Shown piece after piece: positions 15,880 to 22,798 of a stretch of DNA of 64,000 nucleotides (position 1 is the stretch's first letter; each line of letters begins with the position of its first letter). Position numbers and translations under genes: made by a program. The notes beneath the pieces were generated by a model. The model was not told the origin of the DNA and searched no databases. It was given only the letters and a program-made list of their open reading frames with translations. Source of the DNA: Cellulomonas pakistanensis (GTDB lineage Bacteria > Actinomycetota > Actinomycetes > Actinomycetales > Cellulomonadaceae); assembly GCF_016862755.1 (NCBI RefSeq), contig NZ_BONO01000019.1, forward strand, positions 1 through 64,000, read 5' to 3'.

Positions 15880-18800
15880 TCAGCGCACCTTCAGCACCCC
15901 CACGGTGAGCGTCGGGGTGTAGCCGCCGTCGCCGGTGTACAGCGCGGTGACCGTGGTGGTCCGGCTGACCTTCGGCAGGGTCACCGTCGCCGAGCCGTCG
16001 GTCAGCGGCACGGTCGCGACGGGCCGGACGCCCGCCAGCACCGTGATCTTGCCGCCGGCGGTCGGGGCGCCCTCGGGACCCGCGACCGTGACGGTCACCG
16101 CGGGCGTCGCGCCGCGGGAGACCGTCCAGGACGGGGTGTCGAGCGTGATCGTCGGGAACGTCGCCAGCACGCGGTAGGCCCGCTGGGTCTGCGAGCCGTC
16201 GACGTCCGCGCTGCCCGTGTACACCGCGGTGAGGGTGTGCGACCCGGCCTTCAGGTCGCGGGGCAGGGCGATCGTCGCGGTCGCCTGCGTGCCGGTGCCG
16301 GGCGCGAGCTCGCCGGTCGCGAGGACGGTGCCGCGCTCCCGGATCTCGACGGTGCCGGCCGGGACCGCGCCCTGGCCGGTGACGGTCACGGTCGCGCTCG
16401 CCTCGGAGCCGTACCGGCCCGAGTTCTGCGACAGCGTGACCTTCGTGGTCGAGCCGGCCTTCGCCACGTCCACCGTGACCGGCGCCGACTCGGACCCGGC
16501 GAACGCCGCGCTGTCCGGGGTGAACACCGCCGTCAGCGCGTGCGACCCGCCGCCCAGCCGGACCGTCGCGGTGGCCGTCCCGCCGGCGACCGGGGCCGTG
16601 GCGACCTCGGTGCCGTCCACGCGGAACGACACGGTGCCGGTGGCCTCCGCCGGGTCGACGGTCGCCGTGAGCGTGAGGTCCTTCCCGACCTTCGCCGGGC
16701 CGCGCACCTCCAGCGCGGTGGTCGTCGGCGCGGCCGCGGGCACGGCGACGTCGAGCACCTGGGCCCGGGTCGTCGGGTCGGCGTTGTGGCTGTGCAGGAC
16801 CAGCAGCTGCTCGGCGGGCGCCGCCGTCGTGGTCGACCGGTGCACGGTGAGCTCGGTGGCGTCGGACGCCGCGAACCACAGCGCGTCGGTCACGCCGCCG
16901 TCGAACCAGTAGGGCGGGTCGAACGGGTCGACCGTGAACGCGTCGGCCGCGTCGACCTGGCCGCCCGGGTCGGCGGCGTAGTCCGAGAACGTCCACACCG
17001 TCGCCGTCGGGGTGGCGCCGGGCTCGAGGCCCAGCGCGCCGATCCCGACCGGCGCGACCAGCACCGAGCTGTCGAACACCGTGGTGTCGACGTCGCCGAA
17101 CGCGCCGTTCACGCCCTGCACGTCCAGGGTGTCGCCGGTCTCGTAGTCGAACGTCGCGGCCACCGTGACGTCGGCGGCGTCGCTCAGCTTCTGCACCACG
17201 GTCTGCGCGTCGGTCGCCCCGTCGCCGTCGACGTCCCAGTCGATGACCGGGAGCACGGCCTGGCCGAGCGTGGCCCAGTCGCCGTCGACCGCGATGCCGA
17301 CGCCGAGGTACCCGTCGGCCGGGTCGCCGCCCGCGGCGGCCTGCTGCGGGGCGGTGGACGTCCAGCCGACCCAGCGCAGGTCGCCGGACGCCACCGCGGA
17401 CTCCGAGGTGACGAACCCGGGGACGTCCTCGAGCTTCGGGCTCGTGGCGCCGAGGGTCAGCGGCGCGACCAGCGACGTCCAGCCGCCGGAGTCGACGCCC
17501 CGGCCCGACAGGGTCAGCGCGGCGGTCTCCGCGCCGGCGTCCGCGAACGACACCGGGTCGGCGGTGAGCTCGGAGACGAGGCGCGGCGCGGCCTGCACCG
17601 GGACGCGGAGCTCGTCGGAGCCCGAGGTCAGCACCAGCCGGCCGGACAGCGACGCCACGTACTCGCGCGGCACGCCGCCCTGGGTGGTGGCCTGCGTCGG
17701 GTCGATCTCGCGCTCGAGGGTCGCCGGGTCGGCGGTGAGCGTCAGCGTGACCAGCCCCTGCCGGCCCGCGGGCACGGTCAGCGTCGCGGGGGAGGTGGTG
17801 ATGGTTGTTGCACCGGTGGTGGTCGACGCGGCGAACGCCGTGCCGTAGGTGACGTCCTCGGTGCCGGTGTTGTGCACCGTGACCGTCTTCTTCAGCGTGA
17901 CCGGCTCGTCCGCCACGTCCACGACGCCGAAGGTCACGGACACCTGGTCCGGGTCCTCCGACCCGTACGCGAGCACGGTGTCGGCGACCGCGGCGCGGGC
18001 GTCGACGCGGCCGGAGCCGACCCGCTGCGGGCCGTACGCGGTGCCGGACTGGTTCGCGCCGGTCCAGATGTCGTGCGTCGCGGTGTTCATCACCGCGGCC
18101 TTGACCTGCGCGGGCGTCCAGCCGGGCTGCGTGGCGCGGACCAGGGCCGCGATGCCGGCGACGTGCGGCGCGGACATCGAGGTGCCGGAGAGCGACTGGG
18201 CCGCGGTGCCGGTGCCGGACGCCGCCGAGAAGATCAGCGTGCCGGGCGCGGCCACGTCGGGCTTGATGATCCCGAGCGAGCCGTGCGCCCCGCGGGACGA
18301 GCCCGGGTTCAGGGCGTCGCCGATCTCGTCCGACGTGACCGAGGCGGCGAGCGACGGGCCGAGGTGCGCGACGACCCCGCCGGCCTGGATGGCGGGCAGC
18401 AGCGCGTCGGTCGACGAGGCGGTGAGCTGCGCGCCGGGGATGGTCGCGTTGCCGGCGATGCCCGCGGCGAACACGGTCGACTCGGTGCCGATCAGCACGC
18501 CGGCCGCGCCCGCGGCCTCGGCGTTGTTCCACCGCGCGCCGGAGCCGCACGCCCGGGTCGCGTCGTCGTCGTCCCACCACAGGTAGGCGATGTTCCCGGC
18601 GAGCCGGTCGGCGTACTCGGTGAGCGGGGCGCAGCCGTCCACGTTGTCGCCCAGGTACACCACGGGGGCGGTCACGTCCGCGGTGCCCGCGTAGGAGATG
18701 GAGTTCTGCGCGGACCAGGTGCCGACGAGCGCCGGGTCGGGCGCCTCGGTGACCTCGACGCCGTCGTAGGTCTGCGGGCTGCCGACCGAGTTGGCGACGG

Positions 18801-20079
18801 TGAGGCCCGACGCCGCGGAGCCGGGGGAGCCGCCGACGTCCGTGATGTCGGCGGAGTTGCCCGCGGACAGCACGGCGAGCGTCCCGAGGTCGGACAGCCG
18901 GTCGATGAGCAGGTTGTCCGGGTCGTCGGACGGGGTGGCCGAGGCGCCGAGCGACAGGTTGACCACGTCGAGGTGGTCGCCGAAGTCGCCGTCGCCGTCG
19001 GGGTCGGCCGCCCAGTCGAGCGCCACGCCGGTCAGGTCGGTGGACCCGCCGATGTCGCCGAACACCTTGAGCGCGTAGACGCCGGCCTCCGGTGCGGAGC
19101 CCGGGCCGACCTCCCAGTCCGTCAGGTCGGTCAGCGTGCCGTAGTCGCCGGTGAACGTCGTGCCGTCGGGCTGCACGCCGTAGCCGGCGGCGGTGCCGGC
19201 GACGTGGGTGCCGTGGCCGGAGTTGTCCGACGTGTACAGGCTGTCGATCGGGTTGGCGTCCGGCGTCGGCGTGAGCGTGGCGCCGGGCAGCTCGGAGGCG
19301 GGGTCGGCGTCGTACAGCGGGCCGGCGAAGTCGTAGCCGCCCAGGTACTTGGCCGGGTCGTACAGGCCCTCGGGGACGGGCTGCGTGCCGTCCTCCCCGT
19401 AGGCCTGCTGGTACGCCTCGACGGTGCCCGGGCCGCCGAACGCGGCGTGGGTGTAGTCGAGACCGGTGTCGATGACGCCGATCCGGACGCCCTCGCCCGT
19501 CTGGCCCGTGTCCTGCCACACCTGCAGCGCGCGCGTGAACGCGTCGGTGGAGGAGTTGTCGGCGGTCTTGGTGGTCACCCGGTACACCGCGACGACGCTG
19601 TCGGAGGTGGCGAGCTCCCGGACCTGCGCCGCGTCGCCGGTGACGAGCGCGCCCGAGACGAGGTTGGACAGGGTGGCGATGCGCTCCGGCGCCACGGCGG
19701 CCGTGCGGGCGGCGGGGTCGGCCTCGGCGGGGACGACCGCCTCGGCGACCTGCTCGACCTGCGCGGTCGCCTCCTGGACCGCGGCCGCGTCGCCGCCGTC
19801 CTCCGCGACGTCGAGGCCGGACGGGGCGTCCAGCTGCACGAACGCGGTCACGGTGCCCTCGGCGTCGGCCAGGCCCGAGGAGACCTTGCCCTCGGTGCCG
19901 GCGAGGACGTCGTCCGAGGCGACCGGGTCGCCCGCGCCGGCCGTCAGCCCGGGGTCGAGGGGGAGGGGCGGTGACGCGGCACCCGGCCCCGCGGCGGACG
20001 CGGTGGCGCCCGCTCCGAGAGTGGTGGTGGCGGCCAGCGCCAGGACGGTCAACGAGGCACGGAGCGGGCGACGCGTCAT
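15880..20079 (-). CDS. Secreted subtilisin-like serine protease (S8) with Ig-like repeats
   Basis: A 1399-residue exported protease. A Sec signal peptide of about 30 residues ends near ASA. An inhibitor-type propeptide follows, then the S8 domain with Asp204 (GVIDTGLD), His289 (SGHGTHVAG) and Ser634 (SGTSMSAPHVAG). A protease-associated domain containing WWDDDDATRACG sits between His and Ser. A long beta-rich region comes next, and at least three bacterial Ig-like repeats, each with a TATVRLGGGSHALTAVF-like strand, end the protein. No LPxTG or membrane anchor is visible, so it is probably released. The ATG at 20079 gives the only good signal peptide; its Shine-Dalgarno is weak. Confidence 0.93.
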   Translation of the reverse strand: MTRRPLRASLTVLALAATTTLGAGATASAAGPGAASPPLPLDPGLTAGAGDPVASDDVLAGTEGKVSSGLADAEGTVTAFVQLDAPSGLDVAEDGGDAAAVQEATAQVEQVAEAVVPAEADPAARTAAVAPERIATLSNLVSGALVTGDAAQVRELATSDSVVAVYRVTTKTADNSSTDAFTRALQVWQDTGQTGEGVRIGVIDTGLDYTHAAFGGPGTVEAYQQAYGEDGTQPVPEGLYDPAKYLGGYDFAGPLYDADPASELPGATLTPTPDANPIDSLYTSDNSGHGTHVAGTAAGYGVQPDGTTFTGDYGTLTDLTDWEVGPGSAPEAGVYALKVFGDIGGSTDLTGVALDWAADPDGDGDFGDHLDVVNLSLGASATPSDDPDNLLIDRLSDLGTLAVLSAGNSADITDVGGSPGSAASGLTVANSVGSPQTYDGVEVTEAPDPALVGTWSAQNSISYAGTADVTAPVVYLGDNVDGCAPLTEYADRLAGNIAYLWWDDDDATRACGSGARWNNAEAAGAAGVLIGTESTVFAAGIAGNATIPGAQLTASSTDALLPAIQAGGVVAHLGPSLAASVTSDEIGDALNPGSSRGAHGSLGIIKPDVAAPGTLIFSAASGTGTAAQSLSGTSMSAPHVAGIAALVRATQPGWTPAQVKAAVMNTATHDIWTGANQSGTAYGPQRVGSGRVDARAAVADTVLAYGSEDPDQVSVTFGVVDVADEPVTLKKTVTVHNTGTEDVTYGTAFAASTTTGATTITTSPATLTVPAGRQGLVTLTLTADPATLEREIDPTQATTQGGVPREYVASLSGRLVLTSGSDELRVPVQAAPRLVSELTADPVSFADAGAETAALTLSGRGVDSGGWTSLVAPLTLGATSPKLEDVPGFVTSESAVASGDLRWVGWTSTAPQQAAAGGDPADGYLGVGIAVDGDWATLGQAVLPVIDWDVDGDGATDAQTVVQKLSDAADVTVAATFDYETGDTLDVQGVNGAFGDVDTTVFDSSVLVAPVGIGALGLEPGATPTATVWTFSDYAADPGGQVDAADAFTVDPFDPPYWFDGGVTDALWFAASDATELTVHRSTTTAAPAEQLLVLHSHNADPTTRAQVLDVAVPAAAPTTTALEVRGPAKVGKDLTLTATVDPAEATGTVSFRVDGTEVATAPVAGGTATATVRLGGGSHALTAVFTPDSAAFAGSESAPVTVDVAKAGSTTKVTLSQNSGRYGSEASATVTVTGQGAVPAGTVEIRERGTVLATGELAPGTGTQATATIALPRDLKAGSHTLTAVYTGSADVDGSQTQRAYRVLATFPTITLDTPSWTVSRGATPAVTVTVAGPEGAPTAGGKITVLAGVRPVATVPLTDGSATVTLPKVSRTTTVTALYTGDGGYTPTLTVGVLKVR

Positions 20080-20116
20080 GGGGTTCCGTTCATCGGGCAG
20101 GGGCGGGCGTGCACCG

Positions 20117-20139
20117 CGTCGTGACTTGACGTCACGACG
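20117..20139. promoter_or_regulatory. Palindrome in the subtilase leader
   Basis: CGTCGTGAC, TTGAC, GTCACGACG: 9-bp perfect arms about 40 bases before the protease start and about 20 downstream of its -10. It could be an operator or an mRNA hairpin. Confidence 0.45.
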
Positions 20140-20157
20140 GAGGGTGACTGCCGCCAC

Positions 20158-20186
20158 ACGGTACGCACTTCTGGGCGATTCGTCAC
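20158..20186 (-). promoter_or_regulatory. Promoter of the subtilase gene
   Basis: On the minus strand GTGACG (20181-20186), 17 bases, then TACCGT (20158-20163). This gives an mRNA leader of about 70 bases. Confidence 0.5.
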
Positions 20187-20384
20187 GGTTCCGCCACACA
20201 TTCGTCGCTCAGCGCGCGCACAGGCGTCGCTAGCATGGGTGACCCGGGCCACAGGAGCGGCTGATGACATGCCTGGCCAGGGCGGCAGCCGACGCCGCGC
20301 ACCTGAGGGTGGCGCGTGTGCGGATCTCGTGAAGATCGGGCCCCGGCATCGTCACGGGATCTTCGCGCGCTGGTCGCGCCGTCC

Positions 20385-20415
20385 TTGAACGACCCCGAGG
20401 TCCGCTGCCTAACCT
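20385..20415 (+). promoter_or_regulatory. Promoter of the M15 carboxypeptidase gene
   Basis: TTGAAC (20385-20390), 19 bases, then TAACCT (20410-20415), eight bases before the GTG at 20424. It implies a leaderless message. The rest of the 344-bp gap between the divergent genes holds the subtilase control region and no other signal I can support. Confidence 0.55.
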
Positions 20416-20423
20416 CGACGACC

Positions 20424-22112
20424 GTGAGTGACAGCATGCCCGCCGCGCGGCGCACGTCCCGCGGCCGGCACGCAGCCCCGCGCGACGAGCGCGACCCCGC
20501 GGCCCCGGCCGCCGCGACGACACCCACGCCCGCCTTCCCCGGGGAGGTGGGCGCGGTCGTGCCCACCGGCCGGAACGACGCCCCCGGCACCCCCGCCGGC
20601 CCGAGCGCGTCGCCCGCCCCGTCCCCGATCGAAGGTGCAGCACCCGAGCCCGTGACGTCCTCCACCCCCTCCCCCCGCACGTCCCCCGACACCACGACCC
20701 CCGTCGACCACGCCCCCGTGCGCGCCCGCGGCCGCCGCGCGGCCGGCCCGGCGCAGGACGGCCCCGGCGACCTCCCCGCCCGGCGCGCGTCGGCCCCCTC
20801 CGGCCGTCGTGCCGCCGCGGCCGGCGGCCGCCGCGCCGCCGAGCCGACCGGCGGGCGCGTGTCGCACCGCGCCGACGGCCGCGCCTCGGTGCGCACCCCG
20901 GCCCGCGGCGTCCCGGTCGCGACGCTCGCGTCCGCCGACGCGCCGAACCGCGCCGAGCGACGGCGTCGCCGCGCCCCCCGCCGGTCCGCCGCGCGCATGG
21001 CGCAGGGCGCCGTCGCCGTGGGCCTGGCGCTCGGTGTCGGTGGCTTCGCCATCGCCCCCACGGCCGTCGGTGCGCGGGCGCTCGCGGGCGCCGACGCGGA
21101 GCCGACCGCCTCGCCGAGCCCGGGCGACGCCGCGACCACCGCGGCCCTCGCGCCCGAGGTCGTGCAGGAGCGCGGCGCGGCCGTCGTCCTCGCGGCCACC
21201 ACCGTGCAGGAGGCCGGCGACGCCAAGGCCGACGCCGTCGCCGCCGCCGTGCCGGCCGACGCCACCGCGGCGCTCGACACCGCGGTCGCCGAGCTCGACA
21301 CCCTGATCGCGGCGACCCAGGCCGAGCAGCCCGCGCTGCAGGCCCTGCAGCCGGCCGCGCCCGCCGCGCCGGTGCTCTCCGGCGAGGCCCTCGACCGGGC
21401 GGTCGCCGAGGTCGGCGCGTCCGCGCTGGCGGACGCCGCCGCCGCGGCGGGCGCCGAGTCGGCGTCCGACGACGTCGCCGCGGCGGACCCGTCCGCCGCC
21501 CCGACCGAGCCCACCGGGTCGGCCGCGGACGTCGCCGAGACCCCCGACGACCCCACCGCCGCGCGCCTGACGGCCGCGATGGGCGAGGTCGCCACGCTGA
21601 CCGCCGAGCTGCAGGTCGTCACGCAGCAGGCGCAGGAGGCCCAGGCAGCGGCCGCCGCTGCCGCCGCGGCCGCCGCCGAGGCCGCCCGCAAGGAGGCCCA
21701 GCGGACGTCGCTCGAGGGCTACAGCAACGGCCAGATCCCGTCGTCGGCGCTGTGCGGCCTCGACTTCGCGCCCGGCCAGGAGCTGCGCTGCGACGCGGCC
21801 GAGGCGCTCGAGCAGCTGAACGTCGCGTTCACGCAGGCGTTCGGCACCAACCTGGTCATCACGGACTCCTACCGGTCGTACAGCCAGCAGGTCGCCTGCC
21901 GCGCGCAGAAGGGCAGCCTGTGCGCGACGCCCGGCACGTCGAACCACGGTGGCGGCGTCGCGATCGACCTGGGCGGCAACGCCTACTCGTTCGGCACCGA
22001 CCAGCACGACTGGATGCTGGCGCACGCCGAGGAGTACGGCTGGACGCTGCCGGAGTGGGCCCGCGCGACCGGCTCGAAGCCGGAGCCGTGGCACTGGGAG
22101 TACGTGGGCTGA
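20424..22112 (+). CDS. M15-family D-alanyl-D-alanine carboxypeptidase (VanY-like)
   Basis: A 562-residue membrane-anchored cell-wall enzyme. A disordered, Pro/Arg-rich cytoplasmic N-terminus of about 190 residues precedes one helix (VAVGLALGVGGFAIAPTAV). An Ala/Glu-rich extracytoplasmic stalk with a coiled-coil-like segment and an 11-residue poly-Ala run follows, then the VanY domain. Zinc ligands His508 and Asp515 (SNHGGGVAIDLGG) and His557 (EPWHWEYV) are present. It removes terminal D-Ala from peptidoglycan stems. The start is uncertain: GTG 20424 is favoured by TAACCT eight bases upstream, while an ATG at 20436 and an upstream GTG at 20316 are also in frame. Confidence 0.9.
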   Translation: MSDSMPAARRTSRGRHAAPRDERDPAAPAAATTPTPAFPGEVGAVVPTGRNDAPGTPAGPSASPAPSPIEGAAPEPVTSSTPSPRTSPDTTTPVDHAPVRARGRRAAGPAQDGPGDLPARRASAPSGRRAAAAGGRRAAEPTGGRVSHRADGRASVRTPARGVPVATLASADAPNRAERRRRRAPRRSAARMAQGAVAVGLALGVGGFAIAPTAVGARALAGADAEPTASPSPGDAATTAALAPEVVQERGAAVVLAATTVQEAGDAKADAVAAAVPADATAALDTAVAELDTLIAATQAEQPALQALQPAAPAAPVLSGEALDRAVAEVGASALADAAAAAGAESASDDVAAADPSAAPTEPTGSAADVAETPDDPTAARLTAAMGEVATLTAELQVVTQQAQEAQAAAAAAAAAAAEAARKEAQRTSLEGYSNGQIPSSALCGLDFAPGQELRCDAAEALEQLNVAFTQAFGTNLVITDSYRSYSQQVACRAQKGSLCATPGTSNHGGGVAIDLGGNAYSFGTDQHDWMLAHAEEYGWTLPEWARATGSKPEPWHWEYVG

Positions 22113-22223
22113 CGCCCCCGCGGGCCCCGGAGGGCGCGGCGTGCGTCGGCGGTCGCGGCGTCCTACCGTGAGCAGCGCGGCGGCCGCCCGGCCGTCGAGC
22201 CACCCCTCGTGAGGAGCCCCGAC

Positions 22224-22664
22224 ATGCCCACTCGCACCGCCCGCACCGCCTGGAACGGCACCCTGAACGAGGGCGGCGGCCAGGTGGAGCTCACCAGCTC
22301 GAAGGTCGGCACCTACGACGTGTCGTTCCCGAAGCGCGCGGCCGACGAGGCCGGCGGCACCACGAGCCCCGAGGAGCTCATCGCGGCGGCGCACTCGTCC
22401 TGCTACGCGATGCAGCTCTCGGCCCTGATCGGCGAGGCGGGCGGCACGCCCGAGTCCCTCGAGGTCACCGCCGACGTGACGCTCGGCCCGGACTCCGCGG
22501 GCGGCTTCCGGATCAGCGGCATCGCGTTGACGGTCCGCGCCGAGGTCTCCGGCCTGGACGAGGCCGGCTTCCTCAAGGCCGCCGACGACGCCAAGGCGAC
22601 CTGCCCGGTCAGCAAGGCGCTCACCGGCACGGAGATCACGCTGGACGCGGCGCTCGAGTCCTGA
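22224..22664 (+). CDS. osmC: OsmC-family peroxiredoxin
   Basis: A 146-residue organic hydroperoxide reductase of the OsmC subfamily. It follows E. coli OsmC closely along its length, for example TTSPEELIAAAHSSC and the C-terminal EITLDAALES. The two redox cysteines are Cys60 (AHSSCYAMQL) and Cys127 (ATCPVSKAL). Cytoplasmic, with the dimeric fold expected. GAGGAG lies before the ATG; an in-frame upstream ATG-less extension is not supported. The 111 bp upstream hold no other signal I can see. A terminator follows. OsmC versus Ohr is decided by the CPVSKAL motif. Confidence 0.93.
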   Translation: MPTRTARTAWNGTLNEGGGQVELTSSKVGTYDVSFPKRAADEAGGTTSPEELIAAAHSSCYAMQLSALIGEAGGTPESLEVTADVTLGPDSAGGFRISGIALTVRAEVSGLDEAGFLKAADDAKATCPVSKALTGTEITLDAALES

Positions 22665-22676
22665 GCCGCGCCACCC

Positions 22677-22717
22677 CGACGCCCCCGGTCCCGCCCCTCG
22701 GCGGGCCGGGGGCGTCG
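22677..22717 (+). terminator. Terminator after osmC
   Basis: CGACGCCCCCGG and its complement, with an inner CCCGCC/GGCGGG extension and a CCTC loop, starting 12 bases after the stop codon. Confidence 0.75.
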
Positions 22718-22786
22718 TCGCGTCCGGGGGCGCGCGTCGCGGCGTCCGGGCCTCGGACGCGGGGGCACCCACCCCCGGCGCGGTGG

Positions 22787-22792
22787 AACACT
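22787..22792 (+). promoter_or_regulatory. -10-like element, leaderless start of the YdiJ-like gene
   Basis: AACACT ends six bases before the GTG at 22799, and no Shine-Dalgarno is visible. Confidence 0.4.
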
Positions 22793-22798
22793 GGCGCC

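Noticed and set aside
14513-19519. A 1668-codon open frame on the minus strand, overlapping the subtilase gene in another frame
   Set aside because: It is an artefact of very high GC. The product is Arg/Gly-rich low-complexity sequence, while the alternative frame encodes a full S8 protease with its catalytic triad and signal peptide.
20240-20423. A ydaO-type (cyclic di-AMP) riboswitch before the M15 carboxypeptidase
   Set aside because: Such riboswitches often precede cell-wall enzymes in actinobacteria, and CTAACCTCG is present. However, the GGGGGACC, GGGGUGAA and CCGUCAG blocks are missing, and TAACCT fits better as a -10 element.
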